A stretch of 64,000 bases of DNA from Pseudomonadota bacterium (GCA_029782295.1 JAKOVB010000168.1:105250-169249), one strand, 5' to 3'. Shown: positions 39,695-50,363, counted from the first letter of the stretch. The notes: generated by a model from the letters alone, not told the origin. Program-made: numbers and translations.

Positions 39695-40195
39695 ATGACG
39701 GATAAACAACCTTTGGTCGCCATCATCATGGGCTCCGACAGCGATTGGCCGGTGATGAAAGCTGCAGCCGCCATGCTGGACGATTTCGGGGTGTCCTACG
39801 AAGCGCGCGTGGTGTCCGCGCACCGTACCCCGGACCTGATGTTCGAGTTTGCCGAGACCGCCCATGTGCGAGGTTTGCGTGCGATCATCGCCGGGGCGGG
39901 CGGTGCTGCCCACCTGCCGGGCATGGTCGCTGCCAAGACTACCCTGCCGGTGCTCGGTGTGCCGGTGCCTTCCAAGCATCTTCAGGGCCAGGATTCCTTG
40001 CTTTCCATCGTGCAGATGCCCAAAGGCATTCCCGTCGCGACGTTTGCCATCGGTGAGGCAGGTGCTGCTAATGCCGGCCTGTTCGCCGTCGCGCTACTGG
40101 CGACCACGGACAAGGCGCTGGCCGACAAGCTTGCAGCGTTCCGCCAGAAACAGACCGAAAAAGTGCTGGGCATGACACTGAAGGGGGACGCATGA
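39695..40195 (+). CDS. purE: N5-carboxyaminoimidazole ribonucleotide mutase PurE
   Basis: PurE moves the carboxyl group of N5-CAIR to give CAIR in purine synthesis. The 166-residue class I enzyme has [12 protein letters not shown] near the start, [12 protein letters not shown], and the Gly-rich [12 protein letters not shown]. An upstream hairpin CCGCC-GCCT-GGCGG (39658-39671) lies in the leader. purK overlaps its stop by 4 bases. Confidence 0.97.
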   Translation: MTDKQPLVAIIMGSDSDWPVMKAAAAMLDDFGVSYEARVVSAHRTPDLMFEFAETAHVRGLRAIIAGAGGAAHLPGMVAAKTTLPVLGVPVPSKHLQGQDSLLSIVQMPKGIPVATFAIGEAGAANAGLFAVALLATTDKALADKLAAFRQKQTEKVLGMTLKGDA

Positions 40196-41322
40196 TTTTG
40201 CCACCTTCCATGCTGGGCATGCTCGGCGGCGGCCAGCTGGCCCGTTTTTTCGTCATTGCCGCCCACGAGATGGGCTACAAGGTCACCGTGCTGGATCCGG
40301 ACAGGAACAGTCCGGCAGGCATGATCGCTGACGTCCACCTGTGCGCGGCTTACGATGATGCTGAGGCGCTGGCCCGGATGGCGGGCACCTGTGTCGCAGT
40401 GACTACCGAGTTCGAGAACGTGCCCGCGAGCACCCTGGAGGCCTTGGCGAAGTCGGTGCCGGTACATCCCGCAGCTTCCGCGGTGGCGATTTGCCAGCAT
40501 CGCGTTTCCGAGAAAAATTTCCTGCGCGACAATGGGTTCCCGTGTGCGCCCTTTGCTGAAATCAACGCGGAGACGGATATTCCTGCTCTGGATAGCGGTC
40601 TGTATCCGGGGATCCTGAAAGTGGCCCGGTTTGGCTACGATGGCAAGGGTCAGGCGCGGGTCAGTTCTCCGGAAGAGGCTGTGGCCGCATTCCGGGCTTT
40701 CAAGAGCGAGCAGTGCGTGCTGGAGAAGATGCTGGCGCTGGACTATGAAGTGTCCGTGGTGCTGGCGCGCGATACGGCAGGCCATGTGGCGCCTTTCCCG
40801 ACGGCGGAGAATATTCATCGCAACGGCATTCTGGACATCAGCATCGTTCCGGCGCGTGGCGCCGCGGAGGTGCGCGAGCAGGCGCAGATGCTGGCGCGCG
40901 GGGTGGCCGAGAAGCTGGGCTATGTCGGTACGCTGGGGGTGGAGTTCTTTGTCTGCAACGGCGCGCTCTACGTCAACGAAATGGCGCCACGACCACACAA
41001 TTCCGGCCACTACACCATCGATGCCTGCGTCACCAACCAGTTCGAGCAGCAGGTGCGCGCGCTGTGCGGCTTGCCGCTGGGCGATGCCCGATTGCATAGC
41101 GCTGCGGTGATGGTGAACCTGCTGGGGGATGTCTGGCCTGGCGGTCAGCCTCCGGAGTGGAACGTGCTGTTCGAGCAGTCGGACCTGAAACTGCATCTTT
41201 ACGGCAAGCATGAGGCGCGTCCGGGTCGCAAGATGGGTCACTTCACCGTGATCGGCGAGGATGCGGCGCAGGTGCTGGAAGCCGCCATGGCGGCACGCAC
41301 GCGCATCAAGGTCGAAGGCTGA
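40192..41322 (+). CDS. purK: N5-carboxyaminoimidazole ribonucleotide synthase PurK
   Basis: PurK makes N5-CAIR from AIR, ATP and bicarbonate, which links purine synthesis to the bicarbonate supplied by carbonic anhydrase. The 376-residue ATP-grasp protein has [12 protein letters not shown] at the N-terminus, [13 protein letters not shown] in the ATP-grasp fold, and [15 protein letters not shown] near the end of the domain. It forms an operon with purE. Confidence 0.97.
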   Translation: MILPPSMLGMLGGGQLARFFVIAAHEMGYKVTVLDPDRNSPAGMIADVHLCAAYDDAEALARMAGTCVAVTTEFENVPASTLEALAKSVPVHPAASAVAICQHRVSEKNFLRDNGFPCAPFAEINAETDIPALDSGLYPGILKVARFGYDGKGQARVSSPEEAVAAFRAFKSEQCVLEKMLALDYEVSVVLARDTAGHVAPFPTAENIHRNGILDISIVPARGAAEVREQAQMLARGVAEKLGYVGTLGVEFFVCNGALYVNEMAPRPHNSGHYTIDACVTNQFEQQVRALCGLPLGDARLHSAAVMVNLLGDVWPGGQPPEWNVLFEQSDLKLHLYGKHEARPGRKMGHFTVIGEDAAQVLEAAMAARTRIKVEG

Positions 41323-41362
41323 ACCTTCCCGGACTCCTGATTTTCAGGGGGGGGCGGGCAAT

Positions 41363-41393
41363 AAAAAAGGCCAACCGGAAGGTTGGCCTTTTT
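41363..41393. terminator. bidirectional terminator between purK and rpsT
   Basis: AAAAAAGGCCAACC-GGAA-GGTTGGCCTTTTT: 8-bp GC-rich stem with A and T runs on the two sides, serving the convergent purEK and rpsT. Confidence 0.9.
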
Positions 41394-41408
41394 GCGTCGG
41401 CTCGAAGA

Positions 41409-41672
41409 TTAAGCCATTGCCTTGACGGCAGCGGACAGGCGGCTCTTGTGACGAGCTGCCTTGTTCTTGTGAATGATCTTCTTGTCGGCGATGGTGTCGA
41501 TCACGCTGACGTTTTCAGTGTACGCGGCTTGTGCAGCAGCCTTGTCACCGGCTTCAACCGCCTTGATGATCTTCTTGATCGCGGTACGCAGCGCGGAACG
41601 CTGGCTCGCGTTGTGGGCGCGTTGCTTGACCGCCTGACGGGCGCGTTTTCTCGCTTGTGCGCTGTTAGCCAT
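41409..41672 (-). CDS. rpsT: 30S ribosomal protein S20
   Basis: This 87-residue basic helical protein binds 16S r[17 protein letters not shown] and [12 protein letters not shown] are typical of S20. It is a single gene with its own promoter and an AGGAG ribosome site, divergent from murJ. S20 expression is often autoregulated in the leader, but no clear element is seen here. Confidence 0.97.
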   Translation of the reverse strand: MANSAQARKRARQAVKQRAHNASQRSALRTAIKKIIKAVEAGDKAAAQAAYTENVSVIDTIADKKIIHKNKAARHKSRLSAAVKAMA

Positions 41673-41710
41673 GAAAACTCCTGAGAATTAAGCAAAAATG
41701 GAAACGCGCA

Positions 41711-41739
41711 ATCATACAGAGGTGTGCCGGGTTTTGCAA
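41711..41739 (-). promoter_or_regulatory. rpsT promoter
   Basis: On the minus strand: TTGCAA (-35), exactly 17 bp spacer, TATGAT (-10). Both hexamers are good matches. The start would be about 35 bases before the rpsT ATG. Confidence 0.72.
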
Positions 41740-41795
41740 GGAGAACCGTGTGTTGCCATGGTAAGATAGCGACCTTTGCAAAAACCTGTCATTTC

Positions 41796-43334
41796 ATGAA
41801 CCTGCTCAAAGCGCTGGCCACGGTCGGCAGTATGACATTCCTTTCCCGGATTCTCGGGTTCGTGCGCGACACGCTCATTGCACGGGTGTTCGGCGCCGGG
41901 GTCTATACCGACGCTTTTTTCATTGCCTTCAAGATTCCCAACCTGTTGCGTCGCCTGTTCGCGGAAGGGGCTTTTTCGCAGGCTTTCGTCCCGGTGCTGG
42001 CAGAGTACAAGAACCGCCGGGGGCATGATGACACGCACGTGCTGGTCAATCACGTGGCCACATTGCTGGGGCTGGCGGTATTCGGGGTATCGCTGATCGG
42101 CATCGTCGCGGCGCCCTGGGTGGTTTATCTGAGTGCCCCCGGCTTTCATGCCAGCCCGGACAAGTTCCAGCTGACCGTTGACCTGCTGCGCATCATCTTC
42201 CCTTATATTCTGTTCATTTCGCTGGTGTCGTTGGCGGGGGGCGTGCTGAATACCTATAGCAAGTTCTCCGTGCCGGCCTTCACGCCGGTCCTCCTTAATG
42301 TCTCCTTTATCGTCGCCGCGCTCGGGTTTGCCGATTATTTCGATCCGCCCGTGATGGTGCTGGCTTGGGCGACCCTGGCCGGCGGCATCCTGCAGCTGGC
42401 ATTTCAGGTGCCGCATCTGCTGAAGCTTGGCCTGGTGCCGCGTTTCAGCCTGAACCTGCATGACGAGGGGGTGTGGCGGATCCTGAAGTTGATGGGGCCG
42501 GCGGTATTCGGCGTATCCATTGCCCAGCTGTCGCTGCTGATCAATACCATTTTCGCCTCTTTCCTCGAAACCGGCAGCGTGTCCTGGCTGTACTATGCCG
42601 ACCGCCTGATGGAATTCCCGACCGGGATGCTGGGGGTGGCGCTGGGGACCATCCTGTTGCCCAGCCTGTCCAAGAGTTATGCGGACGGCAGTGAGGGGGA
42701 ATATTCGAAGCTGCTGGACTGGGGGTTGCGGCTGACATTCCTGCTGGCGCTACCCTCCGCGGTCGCTCTGGGTGTGCTGGCGGTGCCCCTGGTCGCCACG
42801 CTGTTCAAGTACGGGCAGTTCAATGCGCATGACTTGTGGATGACGCGCGAGGCGCTGATGGCCTACAGCCTGGGGTTGCTGGGGTTGATCCTGATCAAGG
42901 TGCTGGCCCCCGGATTCTACGCGCGGCAGAACATCAAGACCCCGGTCAAGATCGCTATTTTTACCCTGTTGGCGACGCAGATGATGAACCTGATGTTCAT
43001 CTGGCAGCTCAAGCACGCCGGCCTGGCGCTGGCGATCGGCCTGGGCGCCTGCTTGAACGCGGGCCTGCTGTATTACCACCTGCGGCGCGACGGGGTGTTT
43101 CAGCCGCAGCCAGGCTGGCACGTCTTCCTGGCCAAGCTCGTGGTCGCGGTAACCGTGATGGCGGCAGCATTGTGGTTGGTAGCGGGTTCAGCGGAATCCT
43201 GGCTGCATTACCACGCGATGGACAAGATGTGGCGCCTGTCCGTGCTGGTGTTGCTGGGCGTGGGTGTGTATTTCGGGGTGCTGTGGGCCCTGGGCTTCCG
43301 CATGAAGGATTTCGTGCGCAAGGCGGCTGAGTGA
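41796..43334 (+). CDS. murJ: lipid II flippase MurJ
   Basis: MurJ moves lipid-linked peptidoglycan precursors across the inner membrane. The 512-residue MOP-superfamily protein has about 14 membrane segments. The start [20 protein letters not shown] and the [12 protein letters not shown] and [13 protein letters not shown] motifs are those of MurJ. The frame is open 24 codons more upstream, but the ATG at 41796 matches the family. Its stop overlaps the ribF start codon (TGATG). Confidence 0.96.
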   Translation: MNLLKALATVGSMTFLSRILGFVRDTLIARVFGAGVYTDAFFIAFKIPNLLRRLFAEGAFSQAFVPVLAEYKNRRGHDDTHVLVNHVATLLGLAVFGVSLIGIVAAPWVVYLSAPGFHASPDKFQLTVDLLRIIFPYILFISLVSLAGGVLNTYSKFSVPAFTPVLLNVSFIVAALGFADYFDPPVMVLAWATLAGGILQLAFQVPHLLKLGLVPRFSLNLHDEGVWRILKLMGPAVFGVSIAQLSLLINTIFASFLETGSVSWLYYADRLMEFPTGMLGVALGTILLPSLSKSYADGSEGEYSKLLDWGLRLTFLLALPSAVALGVLAVPLVATLFKYGQFNAHDLWMTREALMAYSLGLLGLILIKVLAPGFYARQNIKTPVKIAIFTLLATQMMNLMFIWQLKHAGLALAIGLGACLNAGLLYYHLRRDGVFQPQPGWHVFLAKLVVAVTVMAAALWLVAGSAESWLHYHAMDKMWRLSVLVLLGVGVYFGVLWALGFRMKDFVRKAAE

Positions 43335-44245
43335 TGCGCGTCTTCAGGCACTTTGCGCCCTCGGAGCAACCGCTCATGCTGGCGATCGGCAATTTCGACG
43401 GGGTGCATCTGGGTCATCAGGCGGTGCTTGCCCGGTTGCGCGATCAGGCATTGGCGCAGGGTATGGTGCCGGCAGTGATGACCTTCGAGCCGCATCCGCG
43501 CGAATTTTTCACCCCGCTGTCGGCGCCCACGCGGTTGACCTCGCTGCGGGAAAAGCTGGAGCTGTTTGCCGAAGCCGGCGTGGAGCATGCCTACCTGTGC
43601 CGTTTCAACCGTCAGTTTGCAGGCATGCGGGCGGCGCATTTCATGCAGGAAGTACTGCGTCCAATGGGAGTCAGGAGCATCCTGGTGGGCGAGGATTTTC
43701 GCTTTGGCGCGGCACGGGAAGGGACCCTCGAGGATCTGGCCGGACATGGTTTCGCCGTCGAGCGGCTGCAGGATGTCATGGTGGAAGGCGAGCGGGTGTC
43801 GAGTACGGCGATCCGCGAGGCGCTGGCCGCAGGGGATCTGGCGCACGCCGGACGCCTGCTGGGCCGCACCTACAGCATCAGCGGCCATGTGGCTCATGGC
43901 GACAAGCTCGGGCGCGAACTGGGGTACCCCACCGCGAACATTTACATGCTACACGAGCGTCCGCCGCTTTTCGGCATCTATGCGGTAAAATTGGAAGGCT
44001 TGGGCGACAAGGATTTGCCGGGGGTGGCCAGCCTCGGCGTACGGCCTACCGTGAAGCAGGGCGCGAAACCCCTGCTGGAAGTGCATCTGTTCGATTTTGA
44101 CCGGGATATCTACGGTTGCCACGTACGTGTGCATTTCCTGAAGAAGTTGCGCGACGAAACAAAATTTCCGGACCTGGAGGCGCTGAAGCGCCAGATTGCC
44201 GCCGATGAACAGGCGGCCAGAGATTATTTCAAGACCACACCATGA
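43334..44245 (+). CDS. ribF: bifunctional riboflavin kinase / FAD synthetase RibF
   Basis: RibF makes FMN and FAD from riboflavin. The 303-residue protein has the adenylyltransferase domain first ([27 protein letters not shown]) and the kinase domain from about residue 185 ([20 protein letters not shown]). I chose the ATG over the in-frame GTG directly before it. The ileS start overlaps its stop by 4 bases. It supplies flavin for the ubiquinone hydroxylases, among others. Confidence 0.96.
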   Translation: MRVFRHFAPSEQPLMLAIGNFDGVHLGHQAVLARLRDQALAQGMVPAVMTFEPHPREFFTPLSAPTRLTSLREKLELFAEAGVEHAYLCRFNRQFAGMRAAHFMQEVLRPMGVRSILVGEDFRFGAAREGTLEDLAGHGFAVERLQDVMVEGERVSSTAIREALAAGDLAHAGRLLGRTYSISGHVAHGDKLGRELGYPTANIYMLHERPPLFGIYAVKLEGLGDKDLPGVASLGVRPTVKQGAKPLLEVHLFDFDRDIYGCHVRVHFLKKLRDETKFPDLEALKRQIAADEQAARDYFKTTP

Positions 44246-47028
44246 CTGATTACAAAGATACGCTGAACCTTCCCGATACCCCGTTCCCCATGCGTGGCGA
44301 TCTCGCCAAGCGCGAACCGGCTTGGGTGAAAGCCTGGCAGGACAAGAAACGCTACCAGAAGATCCGGGAGGCGGCGAAAGGCCGGCCCAAGTTCATCCTG
44401 CATGACGGCCCGCCGTATGCCAACGGCGACATCCACATCGGCCATGCGGTGAACAAGATCCTCAAGGATGTCATCGTCAAGTCGAAGACCCTGGGCGGCT
44501 TCGATGCGCCCTACGTGCCGGGCTGGGATTGCCATGGCCTGCCGATCGAACTGGTGGTGGAAAAGAACCATGGCAAGAACATCGAGCCGGCCAAGTTCCG
44601 GGAGTTGTGCCGTGAATACGCCAAACAGCAGGTCGAGCGCCAGAAAGCCGATTTCATCCGGCTGGGCGTGCTGGGCGATTGGGACCATCCCTACCTGACC
44701 ATGGATTTCAGGACCGAGGCCGACATCATGCGCGCGCTCGGCGAGATCTATGCCAACGGTTACCTGTACCAGGGCTCCAAGCCTGTGCACTGGTGCGTGG
44801 ATTGCGGATCCGCGCTGGCGGAAGCGGAGGTCGAGTACGAGGACAAGAATTCCCCGGCAATCGATGTCGGTTTCCGCGCCGTGGATAACGCTGCCGTTTG
44901 CAAGGCATTTGGGCTCGGTGTGACGGGCGAGCCGATTTCCGCCGTGATCTGGACCACCACGCCATGGACGTTGCCGGCCAACCAGGCGGTATGCGTGCAC
45001 CCTGAACTGACGTATGACCTGATCCAGACCCCGCACGGCCTGCTGATTCTGGCACGCGAACTGGCCGAAGCGACACTGAAGCGTTACGGCTACGAGTCCG
45101 TGGAAGTGATTGGCAACTGCAAGGGCGCGGCACTGGAGCACCTGAAGCTGCAACATCCGTTCTACGACCGTCAGGTCCCGGTGATTTGTGGCGACCACGT
45201 CACGACTGATGCCGGTACCGGCCTGGTGCATACCGCGCCGGCCCACGGCCTGGAAGACTACGCCGTGGGCTGCCGCTACGACTTGCCGGTGGATAATCCG
45301 GTGGGCGATGACGGCAAGTTTTACAGCCGCGTCGAACTGTTCGCTGGCATGAGCATCTGGGATGCCAACAAGGTCGTGATCGAAACGCTGCAGGCGCACA
45401 ACAACCTGCTGGCCTCCGCCCGACTGAATCATAGCTACCCGCACTGCTGGCGCCACAAGACGCCGGTGATTTTCCGTGCCACCCACCAGTGGTTTATCGG
45501 CATGGGCCAGCACGGCAAGGATGGCCAGACCCTGCGCGGGATTGCCAATGCGGCCGTGGCGCATACCCAGTTCTACCCGAGTTGGGGCCGTGCACGGCTG
45601 GAAGCCATGATCAAGAACCGCCCGGACTGGTGCGTATCGCGCCAGCGCAACTGGGGCGTGCCGATGCCGTTGTTCGTGCACAAGGAAACCGGTTTTCCGC
45701 ACCCGGATACCGTCGCGCTGCTGGAAAAAGTCTGCCTGCAAGTCGAACAGCAGGGCATCGAAGCCTGGTTCAGTCTGGATGGCGCGGCTTTCCTCGCCCA
45801 GCATGCCCCGCAGGATGCGGCGCAATACAAGAAGGTGACCGACACGCTGGACGTGTGGTTCGATTCCGGCGCGACGCACGCGGCCGTATTGAAGCGCCGT
45901 GAAGAACTGAATCATCCGGCCGATCTGTATCTGGAAGGCTCCGACCAGCATCGCGGCTGGTTCCAGTCCTCGCTACTGACTGGTTGCGCCATCGATGGCC
46001 GCGCCCCGTATGAGGCGTTGCTGACGCACGGCTTCGTAGTGGACGGCAACGGCCACAAGATGAGTAAATCCAAGGGCAACGTCATCGCCCCGCAGAAGGT
46101 CATGGACACCTACGGGGCCGACATCCTGCGCCTGTGGGTGGCTTCGACCGACTACTCCGGTGAACTGACCATCTCTGACGAAATCCTCAAGCGCGTGGTG
46201 GAAAGCTACCGCCGCATCCGCAATACCCTGCGCTTCCTGCTGGCCAACCTGGCCGATTTCGATGCGTCCAGGGATATGTTGCCGGTCGACCAGTGGCTGG
46301 AAATCGACCGTTACGCGCTGGCCATGACGCAGGCCTTGCAAAATGACATGCTGGCGGCCTACGACCGTTACGAATTCCACGTGGTCGCGCAGAAATTCGT
46401 CAGTTTCTGCTCCGAAGACCTGGGCGGCTTCTACCTCGATATCCTGAAGGACCGGCTCTACACCTCGGGCGGCGACAGCCGCGCGCGTCGGTCTGCACAG
46501 GGCGCGCTGTGGCACATCACCCAGAGCCTGCTCAAGCTGATGGCGCCCATTCTCAGCTTTACCGCCGAGGAAGCCTGGCTGGATGTGGGGGGCGACGCGG
46601 AGGATAGCGTGTTCCTGCACCAGTGGCATGCCTTCCCGTCCACGGACGCGAACCTGCTGGCGAAGTGGTCCGCGGTGCGTGACTTCCGTGCCCGTGTCAC
46701 CAAGCAACTGGAGGAAGTCCGGGCGGCTGGCGGTATCGGCTCCTCGTTGCAGGCCGAACTGGACGTGCACGTGGCTGGTACCTTGCATGACGTTCTGTCC
46801 ACGCTGGGGGATGATCTCCGCTTCGTGCTGATCACTTCACGTGCCACGCTGCATCGTGCGGAGACGGAAGCAGACGAAAAGATCGTGGTGACTCCGAGTG
46901 CGCAGCAGAAGTGCGAGCGTTGCTGGCATTACCGCAGCGATGTCGGGGCCGATGCCGCGCACCCGCACATCTGCGGACGTTGCGTGAGCAACCTGCATGG
47001 TGACGGCGAGCCGCGCAGCCATGCTTAA
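44242..47028 (+). CDS. ileS: isoleucyl-tRNA synthetase IleS
   Basis: This class I synthetase has 928 residues. The HIGH motif is in [17 protein letters not shown] and the KMSKS loop in [10 protein letters not shown]. Between them is the CP1 editing domain ([14 protein letters not shown]). A C-terminal zinc site has CERCWHYR and CGRCVSNL. It belongs to the usual bacterial type and is followed by lspA with an 8-base overlap. Confidence 0.98.
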   Translation: MTDYKDTLNLPDTPFPMRGDLAKREPAWVKAWQDKKRYQKIREAAKGRPKFILHDGPPYANGDIHIGHAVNKILKDVIVKSKTLGGFDAPYVPGWDCHGLPIELVVEKNHGKNIEPAKFRELCREYAKQQVERQKADFIRLGVLGDWDHPYLTMDFRTEADIMRALGEIYANGYLYQGSKPVHWCVDCGSALAEAEVEYEDKNSPAIDVGFRAVDNAAVCKAFGLGVTGEPISAVIWTTTPWTLPANQAVCVHPELTYDLIQTPHGLLILARELAEATLKRYGYESVEVIGNCKGAALEHLKLQHPFYDRQVPVICGDHVTTDAGTGLVHTAPAHGLEDYAVGCRYDLPVDNPVGDDGKFYSRVELFAGMSIWDANKVVIETLQAHNNLLASARLNHSYPHCWRHKTPVIFRATHQWFIGMGQHGKDGQTLRGIANAAVAHTQFYPSWGRARLEAMIKNRPDWCVSRQRNWGVPMPLFVHKETGFPHPDTVALLEKVCLQVEQQGIEAWFSLDGAAFLAQHAPQDAAQYKKVTDTLDVWFDSGATHAAVLKRREELNHPADLYLEGSDQHRGWFQSSLLTGCAIDGRAPYEALLTHGFVVDGNGHKMSKSKGNVIAPQKVMDTYGADILRLWVASTDYSGELTISDEILKRVVESYRRIRNTLRFLLANLADFDASRDMLPVDQWLEIDRYALAMTQALQNDMLAAYDRYEFHVVAQKFVSFCSEDLGGFYLDILKDRLYTSGGDSRARRSAQGALWHITQSLLKLMAPILSFTAEEAWLDVGGDAEDSVFLHQWHAFPSTDANLLAKWSAVRDFRARVTKQLEEVRAAGGIGSSLQAELDVHVAGTLHDVLSTLGDDLRFVLITSRATLHRAETEADEKIVVTPSAQQKCERCWHYRSDVGADAAHPHICGRCVSNLHGDGEPRSHA

Positions 47029-47488
47029 GTGGCTGGGGGTGAGCGCAGCGGTCATCGCGCTCGACCTTTATACCAAGCGGCTGATCGAGTCCTGGCTGGC
47101 CTTTGGCGACCATTGGCCGGTCACTTCCTTTTTCGATCTGGTGCTGTTCCACAACGAGGGGGCTGCATTCAGTTTCCTGGCTGCCGCCGGGGGCTGGCAG
47201 AGGCTGTTGTTCAGCACTTTTGCCGTGATCGCCTCAGGCGTGATCCTGTACCTGCTGCGCAAGCATCCGGAGAACAAACGTTTCTGTTTCGCGCTGGGGC
47301 TGATTCTCGGCGGCGCGCTGGGCAATCTGTATGACCGGGTGACGCTGGGTCATGTCATTGATTTCCTGTTCTTTCATTACCGCGGTCTCTACTGGCCGGC
47401 GTTCAACGTGGCCGATTCTGCGATATTCTGTGGTGTCGTCCTGCTGTTGTGGGATGAACTCAAGAAGCCGGCGACTGACAAACGTTAA
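47021..47488 (+). CDS. lspA: lipoprotein signal peptidase LspA
   Basis: LspA removes signal peptides of diacylglyceryl-modified prolipoproteins. The 155-residue protein has four membrane helices. The catalytic aspartates are in [16 protein letters not shown] and [13 protein letters not shown]. The conserved [11 protein letters not shown] is also present. The start is within the last codons of ileS. It ends the murJ-ribF-ileS-lspA operon. A substrate in this window is the clpB-adjacent lipoprotein. Confidence 0.95.
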   Translation: MLKWLGVSAAVIALDLYTKRLIESWLAFGDHWPVTSFFDLVLFHNEGAAFSFLAAAGGWQRLLFSTFAVIASGVILYLLRKHPENKRFCFALGLILGGALGNLYDRVTLGHVIDFLFFHYRGLYWPAFNVADSAIFCGVVLLLWDELKKPATDKR

Positions 47489-47524
47489 CTGATCGTTGCT
47501 GACCATGTTCAGCAGGAGCGCATC

Positions 47525-48163
47525 ATGCCCGACTGGAAAAAACTGATCGAAGCCAAGATCGCGTTGGCCAGGCGCGGTGCCCCGCCCGGCAAGCAGCATT
47601 CCGATTCACGTTTGCCGGCAGGCCAGACACTGGTGACCAATTTCCCCGTGCTCGACCTCGGCGTCCACCCGGAAGTGTCTCTCGAGCGCTGGAGCCTGCG
47701 TGTGCATGGGCTGGTCGAGCAGGAGGTCCTGCTCGACTGGCAGGCGTTCCAGGCCCTGCCTCAGATTGAGGATATTTCAGATTTTCATTGTGTCACCCGG
47801 TGGTCACAGTTCGACATGAACTGGGAGGGGGTGCGGGCAAGAGACCTGCTGGCACTGGCGCAGCCGCTGGCAGATGCCCGTCATGTGACACTGCACAGCT
47901 ATGACGGCTATACCACCAACCTGTCGCTGGAGGCCCTGCTGGATGATGACGTGATCGTCGCGCACAGTGTGCTGGGCGCTCCGCTCAGCAAGATGCACGG
48001 TGGACCGGTGCGTCTTGTCGTGCCGAAGCGCTATGCCTGGAAAAGCGCCAAGTGGCTGAAGGCGATCGAACTGCACGCAGAAGATCGCCCCGGGTTCTGG
48101 GAAGAGCGGGGCTATCACAACGAAGCCGATCCCTGGAAGGAAGAGCGCTTCAGCCGGGATTAG
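47525..48163 (+). CDS. sulfite-oxidase-like molybdopterin oxidoreductase
   Basis: This 212-residue protein consists of the oxidoreductase molybdopterin-binding domain alone (SUOX fold). The expected molybdenum-ligand cysteine is in SDFHCVTRWSQ, and the cofactor-binding parts GGPVRLVVPKRYAWKSAKW are present. There is no signal peptide, heme domain or dimerisation domain, so it is cytoplasmic, unlike YedY/MsrP or SorA. Substrate and electron acceptor are unknown. A dyad TGCTGA-CCATGT-TCAGCA touches its AGGAG ribosome site. Confidence 0.85.
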   Translation: MPDWKKLIEAKIALARRGAPPGKQHSDSRLPAGQTLVTNFPVLDLGVHPEVSLERWSLRVHGLVEQEVLLDWQAFQALPQIEDISDFHCVTRWSQFDMNWEGVRARDLLALAQPLADARHVTLHSYDGYTTNLSLEALLDDDVIVAHSVLGAPLSKMHGGPVRLVVPKRYAWKSAKWLKAIELHAEDRPGFWEERGYHNEADPWKEERFSRD

Positions 48164-48261
48164 ACCGCCCGCCGTTCCAGTAAAGGTGCCTGCCAGAGGA
48201 GGATTCTTGAAGCTGCCAGGCGGGGAACGGGCCATCGTTCCATGCATGCATGTGGATAGAG

Positions 48262-48347
48262 GCAGGTTCCGCCGGGAAAGAGCCGGACGTCATGGAGGTG
48301 ACGCACCACCTCACCCTGTGGGGGACAGGGCTCCCGGAAAAACCTGC
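48262..48347 (-). ncRNA. candidate structured small RNA under a RegA-type dyad
   Basis: Read on the minus strand, a 7-bp closing helix GCAGGTT (48347-48341) / AACCTGC (48268-48262) surrounds CCGGG/CCCGG and two perfect hairpins: CCCTGT-N5-ACAGGG and GAGGTG-N6-CACCTC. The 5' end of the closing helix is 7 bases after a perfect TATAAT. No convincing protein frame lies in it. A second foldable segment (CCGTTCC/GGAACGG, 48172-48230) follows before the end of the oxidoreductase gene. The true 3' end is not visible. It could also be a 3'-UTR element of the plus-strand gene; the promoter favours the minus strand. Confidence 0.5.
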
Positions 48348-48353
48348 GGGTCA

Positions 48354-48398
48354 ATTATATGACGCCTTGCGCTTTTTGTAATGTGACAAATTGTCGCA
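48354..48398 (-). promoter_or_regulatory. RegA-type dyad and -10 for the candidate small RNA
   Basis: TGTGACAA-A-TTGTCGCA (48382-48398, 8-1-8 with one mismatch) is centred 31 bp before a perfect TATAAT on the minus strand (48359-48354). It has the same arrangement as the dyads in front of regB and the copper receptor. Confidence 0.6.
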
Positions 48399-48445
48399 TC
48401 GTGCGGATTCCGGCAAGGTGCAGGCCGTGACGCCCGCAATGGGTT

Positions 48446-48991
48446 CTAGCTCCGGGGCGGACGCTTGGACAACTTGCGTTGCAGGGTGCGGCGATGCATG
48501 TTCAGCGCCCTTGCCGTGGCCGAGACGTTGCCTTCGTGCTCCGCGAATACGCGCTGAATATGTTCCCATTCCAGACGATCCACGCTTAACGGGCTGGCCG
48601 CGACGGAAATGTGCTCGTCGCCTTCGGCTTTGTCGAAGGCTGCCACCACTTCGTCCGCATCCACCGGCTTGGCCAGGTAATGCGTGGCGCCCAGCTTGAT
48701 GGCCTCCACGGCGGTCGAGATGCTGGCATAGCCGGTCAGCACCACGATGCGGGTGGCCGGATCCAGTTCCTTGAGTCTCCGAACCAGCGTCAGGCCGGAA
48801 TCTCCGGGCATGCGCAGGTCGACTACGGCCAGTTCAGGAGGCTCTTGTTCCGCCAGCCGCAAGGCCGATTCGACATCGTGGGCCACGCTGACCTCGAACC
48901 CACGGCGCGACAGGGCTCTGGACATGACATTGCAATAGAGTTCGTCGTCGTCGACGAGCAACAGGCTGGGCTGGCTCCCGGCTTCGGTCAT
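48446..48991 (-). CDS. regA: RegA/PrrA/ActR-type redox response regulator
   Basis: This 181-residue two-domain regulator has a receiver domain (residues about 8-120; phosphoacceptor Asp in VVDLRMPGDSG; LTGYASISTAVEAIKLGA; PVDADEVV) and a Fis-type helix-turn-helix at the C-terminus (SATARALNMHRRTLQRKL), the nearly invariant DNA-binding end of the RegA family. It overlaps the regB stop by 4 bases (ATGA), so kinase and regulator are co-translated. RegA proteins often control carbon fixation and respiration genes in response to redox. Confidence 0.92.
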   Translation of the reverse strand: MTEAGSQPSLLLVDDDELYCNVMSRALSRRGFEVSVAHDVESALRLAEQEPPELAVVDLRMPGDSGLTLVRRLKELDPATRIVVLTGYASISTAVEAIKLGATHYLAKPVDADEVVAAFDKAEGDEHISVAASPLSVDRLEWEHIQRVFAEHEGNVSATARALNMHRRTLQRKLSKRPPRS

Positions 48992-50310
48992 GCGCTGGCT
49001 CCCGAACGCAATCCAGCCAGAGGCAGGCGGACGTGAGTCAATGCGCCGCCTTCGTGGTGATTGTCGAGCGTGACCGTTCCGCCGAAGCGTCCGAAAATCA
49101 TGCGAGCCAGATAGAGGCCCAGCCCCATGCCAGCCTCTGCCTTGGTCGTGAAGAAGGGTGTCCCGGCCTGTCCGGCAATCGCTTGGGTGAGGCCTTCGCC
49201 GTCGTCCCGGATATCGAGCAGAAGTTCGTCGGCGGTCCAGCGGCCGCTCAGGTGGACTTCCCGGTTGGCGGCATCTGCGGCGTTGTCCAGCAGGTTGACC
49301 AGCGCCTGGCCCAGGGTGCGGTCGATGACGACGAGCGGGGCCGGGCTGGTGCCGAGCAGTTCGGCACGGAACACGATGGCGGGTCGCGTGTTGCGCCAAT
49401 GATCGAGGGTGTCCTGGAGAAAACGGTCCAGCGGTTGCCCCGCGCTGTCCTCGGCACGGACCTGGCCGGCCGAGGCCGCGAGCGAGGACAGGATGCTCTT
49501 GCAGCGGTCGACCTGGCTGCGCAGCAGGGTCAGGCTTTCGCGCAGGTGGGGGTCTTGCGGGTAATCCTGCTGCAGTTCCCGGGTCAGTACGGCCATGGTC
49601 GCCAGTGGTGTACCGAGTTCGTGAGCCGCGCCGGTGGCAAGGGCACCAAGCGCAAGCATGCGCTCACTTTCAAGCGCTTTTTCGCGGGCCTCGGCCAGCC
49701 GGTGGTCATATTCGCGCAGGGTGGACGCCATGTGGGAAACGAAGAAGGCGATGACCGCGGCGCTGACGACAAAGCCTGCCCACATGCCCAGCAGATGGAT
49801 GCTGAAACCGCTTTCATGATGCATGTGCTGCATGTGCATGTCCTCCACCCCGGCCACCCCCATGGGGGCCATCGGCAGCGGTTCGAACCAGAACATGAGG
49901 CCGCTGTAGCTGGCGACTGCCAGACCGGCAACCAGCCAGGTCAGCCGGATCGGCAGTGCGACTGAGGCAACGGTGATCGGCAGCAGGTACATCCAGACGA
50001 ACGGGTTGCTGTACCCGCCAGTTGCGTAGAACAGCAGGGACAGGATGGCGATATCCAGCAGCAGTTGGGTGAGCAGTTCGACGCTGCCGACAGGGTTGGG
50101 GTAGCCCAGCCGCCACCAGGTGAAAGCGTTGAGAGACAGCATGAGCATGATCGCTGCTGCCAGAGAAGTCAGCGGTAGCTCGATCCGGTACCAGCTGCTC
50201 GCCGCTGCTGCTGCCAGCATCAGGACGGCGGCCATGACATTGCGAAGCCAGAACACTCGATAGAGGTTGCTGGTCGCGGCGGTCAGGGTTTGGAGAGGGC
50301 TGGAGCGCAT
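48988..50310 (-). CDS. regB: RegB/PrrB-type redox-sensing histidine kinase
   Basis: This 440-residue membrane kinase has six hydrophobic segments (about residues 25-200), including a GGYSNPF motif at the place of the quinone-binding GGxxNPF of RegB. The H box GALATGAAHELGTPLATMAV and the HATPase domain (LVNLLDNAADAA, GMGLGLYLARMI) follow. The Cys in SQVDRCKSIL lies where RegB carries its redox-active cysteine; this alignment is by eye. An insert rich in His and Met (MHMQHMHHE) between membrane segments may bind metal. I chose the ATG giving MRSSPLQTL. Confidence 0.9.
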   Translation of the reverse strand: MRSSPLQTLTAATSNLYRVFWLRNVMAAVLMLAAAAASSWYRIELPLTSLAAAIMLMLSLNAFTWWRLGYPNPVGSVELLTQLLLDIAILSLLFYATGGYSNPFVWMYLLPITVASVALPIRLTWLVAGLAVASYSGLMFWFEPLPMAPMGVAGVEDMHMQHMHHESGFSIHLLGMWAGFVVSAAVIAFFVSHMASTLREYDHRLAEAREKALESERMLALGALATGAAHELGTPLATMAVLTRELQQDYPQDPHLRESLTLLRSQVDRCKSILSSLAASAGQVRAEDSAGQPLDRFLQDTLDHWRNTRPAIVFRAELLGTSPAPLVVIDRTLGQALVNLLDNAADAANREVHLSGRWTADELLLDIRDDGEGLTQAIAGQAGTPFFTTKAEAGMGLGLYLARMIFGRFGGTVTLDNHHEGGALTHVRLPLAGLRSGASA

Positions 50311-50317
50311 GGCCCAC

Positions 50318-50363
50318 ATTCTAGCGCAGCAGGGCGGCACGGTAACTGCGACATTATGTCGCG
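50318..50363 (-). promoter_or_regulatory. RegA-type dyad and -10 in front of regB
   Basis: GCGACAT-T-ATGTCGC (50348-50362) is a perfect 7-1-7 dyad that fits the RegR/RegA box GNGRCRTTNNGNCGC at every fixed position. Its centre is 32 bp before TAGAAT (50323-50318) on the minus strand, just ahead of the regB ATG. It also lies between regB and the divergent outer-membrane protein gene. Confidence 0.68.

Noticed and set aside
48160..48354. 64-codon minus-strand frame in the regA-oxidoreductase gap
   Set aside because: Its start codon would be TTG inside the predicted -10 box, and the product is low-complexity Arg/Pro/Leu text. The region is better explained as structured RNA.
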